In this document: positions 1 to 8,977 of the stretch, one piece after another
How the letters are laid out: each line of letters begins with the position of its first letter
How positions within the stretch are numbered: the first letter of the stretch is position 1
NCBI GenBank assembly: GCA_030512335.1
Contig: JAULSU010000001.1
Span: 5,394,001 to 5,458,000, forward strand
Length of the DNA stretch: 64,000 bases
Direction: 5' to 3'
Origin: Immersiella caudata
Lineage: Eukaryota; Ascomycota; Sordariomycetes; Sordariales; Lasiosphaeriaceae
Notes under the pieces: generated by a model
Told to the model about the DNA's origin: nothing
The model's database searches: none
What the model saw: only the letters and a program-made list of their open reading frames with translations
Made by a program: the position numbers and the translations under genes

Positions 1-326
1 CCGTTGCATAGTGGGTTGTCGTGATGCAGAGCCCGATCGGGATGGGGGACCTGCGAGCCCCACTCTCAACCGCAGCTCGGCTCCAAGCCCTACCATGAAA
101 ATTGGTCCCGAAACTTTTCTTCACAACAGCCTCGATTGCTTCATCACCCCCGCACCTCCTCTTTAGCGCAATTAACCCCATCAATGTGAGTACCGCAGAA
201 CGGCGTGTTGATGTGGCATTTTGGTCCTCGCAGGAGGACGCAGATAGCCTCGTTGTGCAGCCGAAACGGCGGTCAAAATTGTGCGCAGAGATAGCGGCTA
301 ACCACTCACCTCGCTAGCTCTCCAAA
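1..326. other. Left-edge upstream region of egd2
   Basis: Presumed promoter and 5' leader of the NAC alpha gene that starts at 327. I see no complete coding region, RNA gene or repeat in it. The window begins inside intergenic or neighbouring sequence that cannot be assigned. Confidence 0.5.
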
Positions 327-1074
327 ATGGCCAACCCCAGAGTAGAGGAACTCCCCGATGACGAGGTCAAGAAGACCACCGTCGAGGAGCTCGATGACTC
401 CAGCAGCGATGAGTCCGAGATCGAGGCCGGCGATTCCAGCATCCCCGCTGGCTCCCAGGCCGTAATCCACTCCCGCAACGAGAAGAAGGCTCGCAAGGCC
501 ATGGAGAAGCTGCACCTCACCCGCGTCCATGGCATCACCCGCGTCACGCTCCGCCGTCCGAAGAACGTGAGTTGGCTCGAAAACGCCCGGCCGGTTGGGG
601 CAAAAGGGCACCAACTGCCGTCAGGCTAGAATGGGAGGAACTAACCAGGGTGGCTAGATCCTCTTCGTCATCAACAACCCCGAGGTGTACAAGTCACCCA
701 ACAGCAACACCTACATGTGAGCCTGCCTGTGTTTCTGAGGCAACGGGCCATTATACTGACCCAGAGACAGCGTCTTCGGTGAGGCCAAGATTGAGGACCT
801 CAACGCCAGCGCCCAGGCCGCTGCTGCCCAGCAGCTCGCCAACCAGTCCGTCGAGCACGACCACGCCGGTCACGATCACGCTGGTCACAGCCACGGTGCC
901 GATGCCAAGGAGGAGGAAGAGGATGATGGAGAAGAAGTAGACGCGGAGGGCATCGAGGACAAGGACATCGAACTCGTCATGACCCAAGCGAACGTCTCCC
1001 GCAAGAAGGCCGTCAAGGCCCTGAAAGAGAACGACAACGATATAGTCAACTCAATCATGGCATTGAGTGTCTAG
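327..1074 (+). CDS. egd2: Nascent polypeptide-associated complex subunit alpha (NAC alpha)
   Basis: Three exons: 327-566, 658-716, 771-1074 (200 aa). Introns carry GTGAGT and GTGAGC donors. NAC alpha pairs with NAC beta, binds the ribosome exit-tunnel rim and shields nascent chains from mis-targeting. The acidic N-terminus (DDEV, SSSDESEIEAGDSS) is followed by the NAC domain, roughly residues 48-112. That domain includes RRPKN at the first splice junction, ILFVINNPEVYKSP in exon 2 and the invariant VFGEAKIEDL at the exon 2/3 junction. A His-rich acidic linker with HDHAGHDHAGH follows. A C-terminal UBA domain (IELVMTQANVSRKKAVKAL to the end) is typical of NAC alpha and absent from NAC beta. 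Total length matches fungal orthologues. The partner gene egd1 lies in this same window at 29.2 kb. Splicing is well supported because both junctions restore conserved motifs. Confidence 0.96.
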
Positions 1075-1573
1075 AGTTGGCGGGCGGATTCGGTGTGTGG
1101 TCTTTGAGCAAAATTAGTCAAAAACAACTTGCCAAAACTGGGCAAAATCTGCTCCTCCGTGGCTGCGAGTTCACAATTGAAGTGTCTGCCAAACACTATT
1201 TTGAGAGAGAAAATGCCATGCAGACGCAGACCGCTGAAAAGTTCTTCTGCTTGCTATCAGAATGTGTCGTCATGCCAGTCGGTTCAGTTGTAGACTCTGG
1301 CGCGTTCAGGTATCACCTCGTGCACCACGCGCATCATGTCTCATCTAGAGAATGTCTCCAACTTCAAAGCTCCAAGCTCCAGCTCGATGTTCCAGCTGGC
1401 AAGCCGTTTATGAGTGACGGTGGGTCCCCGAATCCGATGGTCCCGGCTTCTACCGGTCACGTGATGCGGCTCTCGAGACGGACCCGTCAAACACTGCATC
1501 GACTTTGCCGAAGACCAGCAATACCAGCGAAGCAGTCTCTCCACTCCTCGACCACCTCACAATCACCGCAAAA
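1075..1573. other. Intergenic region egd2-atp7
   Basis: About 500 bp holding the egd2 3' end and the atp7 promoter. The one motif I would point to is a perfect GTCACGTGA (listed separately). The 171-residue open frame that crosses this interval has no recognisable content and I do not call it. Confidence 0.5.
1456..1464. promoter_or_regulatory. CACGTG E-box / Cbf1-type site upstream of atp7
   Basis: GTCACGTGA lies about 110 bp upstream of the atp7 start codon. It matches the RTCACRTG consensus bound by Cbf1-type bHLH factors, which in yeasts act at respiratory and sulphur-metabolism promoters. The motif match is seen; function here is inferred. Confidence 0.4.
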
Positions 1574-2353
1574 ATGGCCGCAGTACGTATAGCCCTCCAA
1601 TTGACCTCTTGGAGATCAATTCCGAATTTTCCCCCGTGTTTGGACCGCCAATGGCGTGCCTCGCGATGCCACCGACCACACGGTCGTGTTCGAAAACTGA
1701 GCTAATTTTGCCTTCCTTCACGTAGCGAAGCGCTGCCCTCAAGCTTGACTGGGCTAAAGTCACCACCTCGCTCGGTCTGCGCGGCCAGACTGTCGCGAGC
1801 CTCCAGGCCTTCAAGAAGCGCAGCGAGGATGCCCGCCGCAAGGTGCAGCTGCTTTCGGGGCTTCCCACCACCGTCGACTTCGCCCAGTACCGCAGCGTCC
1901 TCAAGAACCAGGCCATCGTCGACGAGATCGAGAAGCGCTTCACCGCCTTCAAGCCCGCCACGTACGACCTGAACCGCCAGCTCAAGGCTATCGAGGCTTT
2001 CGAGGTTGAGGCCATCCGCAACGCCGAGGCCACCAAGGAGAAGGTCGACCTGGAGCTCAAGGACCTCGACAAGACGCTCAAGAACATCGAGGAGGCACGG
2101 CCGTTTGACGAGCTCACTGTGGTATGCACGAAATTATGGGCTGGCAGGAACGCTAGGATGCTGATCAATTGGGTGACTAGGACGATGTTGCTGCTGCTGA
2201 GCCCTCGATCGACGAGAAGACTGCTGCCCTCGTTTCCAAGGGCCGCTGGTCCGTACCCGGATACAAGGTACGTCTTGGTTCACGGCACATTGTTTTGCGG
2301 AGGCATACTAACCACCATTATAGGAGAAATTCGGCGATCTCTCCGTGCTATAA
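1574..2353 (+). CDS. atp7: Mitochondrial F1Fo ATP synthase subunit d
   Basis: Four exons: 1574-1582, 1726-2121, 2181-2267, 2324-2353 (173 aa). The peripheral-stalk subunit d links F1 to the membrane sector of ATP synthase in the inner mitochondrial membrane. The first coding exon is only 9 nt (MAA); splicing to RSAALKLDWAKVTTSLGLRG recreates the conserved fungal N-terminus. The body is helical and charge-rich, with TVDFAQYRSVLKNQAIVDEI, KRFTAFKPATYDL and a long Glu/Lys-rich helix with the typical VDLELKDLDKTLKNIEEARP. The C-terminus GRWSVPGYKEKFGDLSVL is built from exons 3 and 4 and is diagnostic. Length agrees with yeast Atp7 (174 aa). There is no obvious cleavable presequence, as is usual for this subunit. 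Confidence 0.96.
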
Positions 2354-2496
2354 ATGCCTCGAACCTTTTGTTTTGTCTGTGTACTCTAGCATTGTAGATA
2401 GCCGAGCCGCGTCAAAAGGTGACGGCAGAATCGCACCCATCCTCTAATCCACCCCAAGGCAGCCCCTCCTCAATCTTGACTCAATCCTCTCGCAGC

Positions 2497-3674
2497 TCAC
2501 TCTGCTACCCAGGCAAGGCCCTCTAGCATCGCCTGATCTGCCTCCCAGGCGCGTTCCAGATGTGGCGCAACAAGCCAAAACGTATGCGGCCATCCCTTGA
2601 TCACGTCGAACTTGACCTCAACCCCAGCATCTTCGTGTGCCTTGGCATAACAAACCCCGTCCAAGTACAGCACATCATTTGTGCACACCTGAATCCAGGT
2701 CTTGGGCAGCCTCGCTAGTACCTCCGCGTCAGTCTCCAATGGCATCCTCTCCAACCCATCCTCGATACCTCCGTCTTCATGAGCCCCAACAGGGTGTTAT
2801 GAACGCTCGTTTCCCACGCACTCGTATGCAACCCCCTCAGCCGCTCCGGTACATACTCCAGCCCACTAAACACGTCAGACGTCACAGGTCCCCTCCAAAT
2901 CACACCATGCACCTCTCCCGGCCGTGCTGACTGCGGCACCAACGCAGCCAGTTCTCCCCCGCTAGAACTCCCCGCGAGAATCAGCTTCCCCTTCTTCTTC
3001 TTCTTCTTCTTCTTCTTCTTCTTCTTCTTCTTCTTCTTCTTCTCTCCATTCCACCCCTTTAGAAAAGAGAAAACACTGATACAATCCGACAAGCAGGTCT
3101 TGGCGGAGTGTTCCGGCATGAGCCGGTATCCGACAGAGTAGACTTCCACGTTGGTGTTCTGATATCGAGAGGAGAGAAAATGTGTGATGAGAAGGCAGGA
3201 GAGTTCTTCGATGTCTGCTCCTCGGACCCAGAAACCGCCACCGTGGATGTACAGGATTGTCAGGGGTGGGTGATCTTGTTGGGCTGGGACGAGGAGGTTG
3301 CTAGTGGGAGCAGGAGTGTACTGAATTACAGGGATGGGGTAGTTGTCAAGTTCGGAAGGGACGGAAAAGGGGGTTTTGGTGATGCTGTGGAGGTGATGGA
3401 GGAGCGTGCCGGGGGCGGTCATGCGGGCGGTTGGAGGTGTAGAGTGTTTGGTTCTTAAGGGGGTGTGAGGTTTGTAGGGCGAGTGGGAAAGTCTGGGGAG
3501 CTTTCGTGGACGAGCCAGGCTGGGCCGAGGGGCGGTGCGGTTGCGAGGTGGAGATGCTCCATTTTGGTTGGATTGTGGAGAAGTCGGTACAGGTTGGAAA
3601 GACGTTGAAGAGCGAGCTGAAACGGGGTTGGAATCGGGTTCGAGGCTTTCGACTCCAGGCTCCCTGCTGGACAA
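2497..3674 (-). CDS. Alpha/beta hydrolase (HSL-like esterase/lipase) with poly-Lys insert; frame change resolved by intron or frameshift
   Basis: Probable serine esterase of the hormone-sensitive-lipase-like group; substrate unknown. All family signatures are visible: oxyanion-hole HGGGF (about residue 144), nucleophile GSSSGG (about 235), acid in VCTNDVLY and catalytic His in GWPHTFW. Between the conserved YRLMPEHS region and the nucleophile there is a run of 17 lysines encoded by a CTT repeat on the + strand. The acid and His lie in a different frame from the rest. A 47-nt intron (2775-2821; donor GTGCGT, acceptor ATGAAG) joins the frames and gives 376 aa. The alternative is a 1-nt indel, making this a pseudogene or sequence error. 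The N-terminal 84 residues are Pro/Ser/Arg-rich; translation may start instead at Met85 (3422), giving 292 aa. Strand and family are secure; the 3' structure is not. Confidence 0.75.
2991..3041. repeat. (CTT)17 microsatellite inside a coding exon
   Basis: Seventeen perfect CTT units on the + strand, read as AAG (Lys) on the minus strand inside the alpha/beta hydrolase. The run stops exactly at a GAG codon at one end and a GGG codon at the other, so length change in whole units keeps the frame. Confidence 0.97.
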
Positions 3675-4513
3675 AGGAACGACGGAGCAACTTTAGTTCG
3701 TTGTCAGCGACTTAGTATTTTCCAAAATCCACTCGAGACCTGATTGTTTGGGCGAGTTTAGTTTCGCCCAGGCGAGAAACGACTCTCAAATCAGAGAATA
3801 ACACCTGAAGCCTTCCCAACCCCCTCTTTATCCACTGCCTTGCCCTTTACTCTCTCGGGTTGCTGCGCCAAGTTACGCCCTCAAGGCAACAACTAAATAC
3901 TCGGACCCCTTTATCTCAACCCCAGCCTCTGTGGGCAAATACTACTGCTGCTCCCACTTGCAACGATATCATATCCAACCCCTTTCCAAACCGGTTCGAG
4001 AGGCGTTTACCCCTTTATCCAGTGCTGCAAGCTTCCGTGCCATGGCCGGGTAACAACCCATTCCACTTTGCTTCTAGCAGCGAGTAGGCAGGCTCCCGGC
4101 TACCAGAAGCTGTATCCAAGTCATCTTGTGGTTTCCTAGGTAGGTGGTCTCTGAAGTGAATCAGCTTGAGCTCAGGGATGGAGAGCTTCAACTAGGCTCC
4201 TAGAGCTTTCAGTTAGTCACCAAATAACTCCGACACATCATAACGGTGAGAATCATCTCATCACTAGCATAAAGTACTCGGAGTCTCAATTGCGAGTTTT
4301 TGCTTTCAAAGAATTCCTTAATTGAGAGTCGCCCCGTGCGGAGAAACCGTCAAGACCAAAACCCTAACCCTGACTGCCACACAGCTCCAATCTCTCGACC
4401 CGCCGCGATCAAGCTTCAAACAATTCAATTATCTCCTGATCACCATCACCACCACCAATCCTTGACCAATTGGCCTTCCAGGACCTCACAACAACTCGCC
4501 CTAGTTTCTCATC
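3675..4513. other. Divergent intergenic region hydrolase-cox16
   Basis: About 840 bp between a minus-strand hydrolase and plus-strand cox16, so probably two promoters plus the cox16 leader. It contains a two-unit telomere-like AACCCTAACCCT at 4360-4371 and a short CAC/CAT-rich stretch just before the cox16 start. No other gene is supported. Confidence 0.5.
4360..4371. promoter_or_regulatory. Telomere-like AACCCTAACCCT (telobox) in the cox16 leader/promoter
   Basis: Two consecutive CCCTAA-type units about 140 bp upstream of the cox16 start codon. Such teloboxes occur in promoters of ribosomal and mitochondrial genes and can bind Myb-type telomere-repeat proteins. Two units could also arise by chance. 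There are no further units nearby, so this is not an interstitial telomere. Confidence 0.3.
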
Positions 4514-4936
4514 ATGGGTGTCTTCCAAAACCGCAAGTTCCGCTCCTCCGCCGAGTCTGGCACCGTCGCCGCGCGCTACCGCGTCATGCTCCAAAAACGG
4601 CCCTTCCTACTCTTTGGCCTGCCATTCATGGCCGTCATGATCGCAGGCTCCTTTATCCTAACACCAGCCACCGCAATCCGCTACGAAAGACATGACAGGC
4701 GGGTGCGGCAGATGAGCCGCGAAGAGGAGCTTGGCGTGGGGCAGAACAAGCGCAAGGTTGATATCAAGGAGGAGTATTACGTAGGTTTCCCCTGTTTCTT
4801 TTCCTCCACTAGTTTTGGAATGGGGCTCATGCTGACATGTCGGGTGCTTCTACAGAGGCTTGCGGCCAAGGATATTGACAACTGGGAGCAGAAGCGGGTG
4901 GAGAGGCTCAAGGGGGAGAGTGACGGCGTGCTTTGA
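4514..4936 (+). CDS. cox16: Cytochrome c oxidase assembly protein COX16
   Basis: Two exons: 4514-4780 and 4856-4936 (115 aa); donor GTAGGT, acceptor CTACAG. Cox16 is a small inner-membrane protein needed for assembly of complex IV (Cox1/Cox2 module). The protein shows the family layout: a basic N-terminal segment (QNRKFRSSAESGTVAARYR), one transmembrane helix (PFLLFGLPFMAVMIAGSFIL), then the conserved stretch ATAIRYERHDRRVRQMSREEEL. The conserved YYRLAAKDIDNWEQKRVERL is formed across the splice junction. Length is close to other fungal Cox16 proteins (about 115-120 aa). The start is the only suitable Met before the basic segment. Identification is firm. Confidence 0.93.
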   Translation: MGVFQNRKFRSSAESGTVAARYRVMLQKRPFLLFGLPFMAVMIAGSFILTPATAIRYERHDRRVRQMSREEELGVGQNKRKVDIKEEYYVGFPCFFSSTSFGMGLMLTCRVLLQRLAAKDIDNWEQKRVERLKGESDGVL

Positions 4937-7900
4937 CGGACAACAGAGGGGGAGAAGCTTCGTTCGGAGCATGCATCGTACCTGCGCGCCCGGCTCCGCC
5001 TCGAGGTAGCCAATAGCCCCTGATACAGCGGCTGACATGGATTTTGGGAATGGACGGACGTCTGTTTGTTGGTGGAGGCTGACCGAACCGGACGCCTTGC
5101 CTATATCTCACCACTCAACTCACCGAAACCCAAACAATAACCCCCCGCGCTGATATTGCCGCTGCTTTGGGGAAGATAGCTCCGTCTGAGTCAACGGAGC
5201 ACGCGGCGTTTCAATGCTCTCGACTTATCGGGCCAGGGTGAGGTGTCACTGGTCCAGACAAGCCACGACAGCGCAGATGATGGACACGAGCTGCCTGGCA
5301 GGCAACACACGCGGGGAATTTGAGCGCCTGGCCACATCGACGATTTCTCCGTGGGCCGTTACTAGCGCTCTCACGAGCTTGAAGTACGGGAACAACAAAG
5401 GAGGCTCTGTTGCACCCGGAGCTCGGAGGACACTTTGTGCGACTTGAGCCGTCTTAGACACCGAAGAGGCTGCGACAGCAAATCGCCCGGCTGGGCACCA
5501 ACACCGAGGTTGGGCGGGCGGGTGGCTTGCCTAGACTTGTTGGTAACGACGGAAGGGCCCAACTATCATACCCTAGCGAGTCTGAGAGAATTAAGACACC
5601 ATCCTTTCCGTATCTCGACTACGAAGCGGGGGTCCTATTGCTGTGGAGGCCAGATGGCTGCAACCAAAACGTTGACAAACACCAAAAATATCTTTTGGCT
5701 ACCTAGATTAGCTTTTGCAATGTCCTGATGCTGTCAGGACGGCGAATTTTGATAAACCTTATGCCAGGCGACTGATTCGCCTTCGTGGTTTCAGAGCAAC
5801 GTTGTTGATGTGACTCTGACGTGAGTGCTCGCCGCCTCGAATCCCCAGGCCCGCGCCTCTGATTGGGTATTCCTTCCGAGCCAGGCGAACAAGGCGGCAT
5901 AACTCCGTGGCTGCGATGCAGTGCGCGGCTTTACGCCCATGGGCGAAAAAGAAGACCGACGCGGATCCGAGAGCAAGGAGATAGGATGATTAGAGATATG
6001 ACGACTGATGCGGCCGGCGGGGGTACGGCATCCCGGTCGTATCCGTGCTCACGCGTATTACTCTACCTTGCTGCGCCCATATATCGGTTGGAAGGGCGAG
6101 GCAATCAACCACAGCCAGGTCTCGGAGATGTCGACGTCCGGGATGCAGCGGCGTTTACAAGCTGCGGCCACGCGGTTAGACGTGCTCCCGTGCAGTGCGA
6201 CCTCTTTCTTGGAAAGCCGTAACACATTTGAGCCCCTGATGATGTCTATCGATCTTCGAGTTTCTCGGTGCGGGCGAATCAAAGTGGGCCACTGGCCGGT
6301 GATCCGAAAGTGATCAGCAGATAGCAGGTTATTTCGTCAACTACTGCAAGAAGCGGCTGCCTGAGTGAGAGACGGGATGTATCAAGTTAGTAGCTAAGCA
6401 GTTGTCTTCCTCCGCTCCTCTTGGATGGTGGAGCGAATGGTGGTAACGGTGGGCAAAACAAGGTTGCCGGTTGCCCGCAGCAAGCAGACGCGACCTTGGC
6501 TCAACTTGGCCCATTCATGAATTGCGGTGCCGTTCTAGAGATTTGCATTCTTGCTCACCGCCATGGTGTTTCGGCCAAGTGGCCATGGATCTCTGCGCCT
6601 TGGGTTGCTTGCCACGGAGTGACTATCGACTTGAGGGTGTGCTCGTTGCCGCAAGGAGGCCAATGGGGTATCATCAGGTCAACCACACTCCTGGAAACTT
6701 GCTCCTCGGGCCTGCATCGTGTGGCTTGTCGCTACGACCAGATCCGGTAATTCGGCCAGTTCCCCCCCAATCAACGGTTGCAGGAGCACTTGCCGAGAGC
6801 GCTGCGGGGACCTACGCATCCCATGACAGGACGTTGGAACTTACTCTTCTGGTTCTTCCCTTTCTTTCCATGGTGTTGCTGTAGGTACGAATGCGACTCT
6901 GCCACTCTACGTGGGAGGAAGAGTCGCCACCCCCTGGCGAGCATCTTCGCAGTTGCAGTGAGGGGCAGTTTGATGAGGACAATGCAGAGGGGAAGGGAAG
7001 CGGCTTGGATTGGGCACGGCGGCAGCATAGCGACATGAACGTCGGGCGCGGGTGCGGACATCGCGCATTCGCGCGCCGGAGGGGTTTGCCCGGCCACCGA
7101 CCGATGATACCGAGCTACCCCTCAGGGTCCTTTGCGGCGGGCAACACCACCCTTTTCGGCTTTCGCGGTTGCCCATATTGCGGTGCGCTCACATGGGCTT
7201 CCCGTTATCACACACATGGTGGCTACTCAGTAGCTCCCCGTTGTGGGAGGTCAAGCGGCCGAGGACCGACGGGCTTTGGCTGTGCGCAGGTGAGCGTTTG
7301 TGTGAGATGCGGACCGAAGAGGCAAACCTCCAAGCCTCAAGAGGGGTAATCCCATTGTCATTTGTGATAAGAGAGGATGCGGAAAGGTGTCGCAACCTAA
7401 GTTTGGGTTGGTGTTGGCGGGGGACGTGCGCAACACAGTTTTCTCACTCACCGCAACCCGCACCGCTGAGAAGCTGAGCTATCCCAGCCAGTTGTCTCGG
7501 TTGAAGATGGGGTGGAGCGAGCAAAATAGCGGAGCGGTGGAGCGTAGGGAGGGGCGCTGACGCACATCCCTTCCGTTTGGCGGTGACGTCTCCGGAGCGC
7601 ACACCCCACCCCCCCCCCATTCAAGGCTGAGGGCAGAGGAGGGGAGATCGCTGTGCAGCGATGCTCGGTGCTGATCAGTGACGACAAATTTGTTTCGGTT
7701 CGATTGTGTGTGAAGTCACAGTCACGACAGGCTGTTTTCTGTTTTGTTTCGATGGGTGGGCGGCCTTTCGGTGAGAAAGTCCTACGGGGGACGCGCACGC
7801 GGAGGCACCGACGGGCGCGCATCCTGTGACTCGTTCGGGACAGCAATTTGCAAGGCTGCGACAAAAGCTGAGGTGGCATTTCGTGGCTGCGGTTCTGGGC

Positions 7901-8377
7901 TCGTAGCCGAATGCCGGATTTGCCCGGATTCGGCGTGCAGGACCAGTCAGGACGTGCTGGTACCTGATGGTGTGCAGCGCAGTAGCGAAGGACGCCAGCG
8001 GGACGCATCATGAAAAGTTCCCCAGCTACCTAGTCAGACATGGCTCCAATTGTTGCCCAGCTTTCCCCGCTGCAAGGTACATCAGCCCAGCGCATCGCGT
8101 CATGGCTCGATCTGCATGCAGGCCTGCGTCGTTGCCAGGAACCATACACATGACACTTTGTTAAATATCTCCGGGACACCCCGCGCTGTTGCTGGTCCTC
8201 GATTCTAGGGCCATTATTAATCCCGGTCCGTTTCCGAAGGACTCAACAGCAGTTCCCGGAAGTTGCGATATATCAACCCAGGGTCCCATCCCGTCCTCTC
8301 AGGCCGCACCCTCACACCCAAAATCAAGACATTCCTCAGTTTTCCACCAGTCGAGGCACATTCAACGGGGAGTGACC
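4937..8377. other. 3.4-kb gene-poor interval
   Basis: Both strands were read and no gene was recognised. Open frames up to about 190 codons are present but overlap one another in all frames, are rich in Arg/Ser/Cys/Pro, and have no domain-like segment, so I treat them as chance frames in GC-rich DNA. Features seen: a perfect GTCCTGA/TCAGGAC hairpin with a 5-nt loop at 5722-5740 and a C-rich run near 7610. No transposon ends, tRNA or 5S rRNA were found. The right part probably holds the promoter and leader of the gene starting at 8378. Confidence 0.5.
5722..5740. repeat. Short perfect inverted repeat (hairpin)
   Basis: GTCCTGA, 5-nt loop TGCTG, TCAGGAC. A perfect 7-bp stem in an otherwise featureless interval. 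Short enough to be accidental. Confidence 0.5.
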
Positions 8378-8977
8378 ATGTTCTGCCTCCCAGTTCACGA
8401 ACATCACCACCGCCGCATCCTCCACAGCTTCCGAAGCCATAAGAGCCTCCGAGCTGAGGCCGCTGCTGCCCCAGAGATGCCTCACCCACGGCATCAAAGA
8501 CACCCGAGCGAGGCCAGCTCAGTCGCCCGCTCCTCTGCCGAGTCTTCTCGCCCATCAACCAGCCGAACCGACGTTTCCATCGAGTGGGATCCCCTCCGAC
8601 TTCATCCCGTGGGCCCAACGCCAGTCCCGGTGCTCGACGATATCAAACGGTATGAGCTGCGACAAGCCCGGTCGCTTCACAGTCTCCGCCAACATCACGA
8701 GAGGAGGACAACCACCCACTCGCATTCTCAGTCACATTCGGAGCCGGCTATGATTATTCATGATGGTTTCGACTTTGGATTTGCCAGCCCCGGCCGCACA
8801 ACATCACATTCAGCCCCAACATCACCCACTGAGGGAGCTACGCCAAGGCCGCATCTCATGAGAGACGGTGATTACTTCAAACGCGGCGACTGGAAGCGCA
8901 GGGGAATCGTCTTTGGAATGAGCGAGGCCACCATGGCCACCGAGGATGAGACTTTCGACTTGGACATCGAGATCTAA
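8378..8977 (+). CDS. Uncharacterised His/Ser-rich protein
   Basis: Single exon, 199 aa from Met at 8378 (MFCLPVHEHHHRRILHSF). The frame stays open upstream to 8189, but that extension looks like leader sequence. I do not recognise a family. The N-terminus is His/Arg-rich. The middle is Ser-rich, low-complexity and probably disordered (SEASSVARSSAESSRPSTS; TTTHSHSQSHSEP). Ordered-looking islands are SIEWDPLRLHPVGPTPVPVLDDIKRYELRQARSLHSL, split here only by description, and the C-terminal block with RGDWKRRGIVFG and an acidic end (EDETFDLDIEI). It has no signal peptide, membrane segment or intron. The islands and regular codon use support a real gene, probably lineage-restricted. No function is proposed. 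Confidence 0.6.
   Translation: MFCLPVHEHHHRRILHSFRSHKSLRAEAAAAPEMPHPRHQRHPSEASSVARSSAESSRPSTSRTDVSIEWDPLRLHPVGPTPVPVLDDIKRYELRQARSLHSLRQHHERRTTTHSHSQSHSEPAMIIHDGFDFGFASPGRTTSHSAPTSPTEGATPRPHLMRDGDYFKRGDWKRRGIVFGMSEATMATEDETFDLDIEI

Noticed and set aside
1077..1592. 171-codon frame between egd2 and atp7
   Set aside because: It overlaps the atp7 promoter and first exon in another frame and has no coding character.
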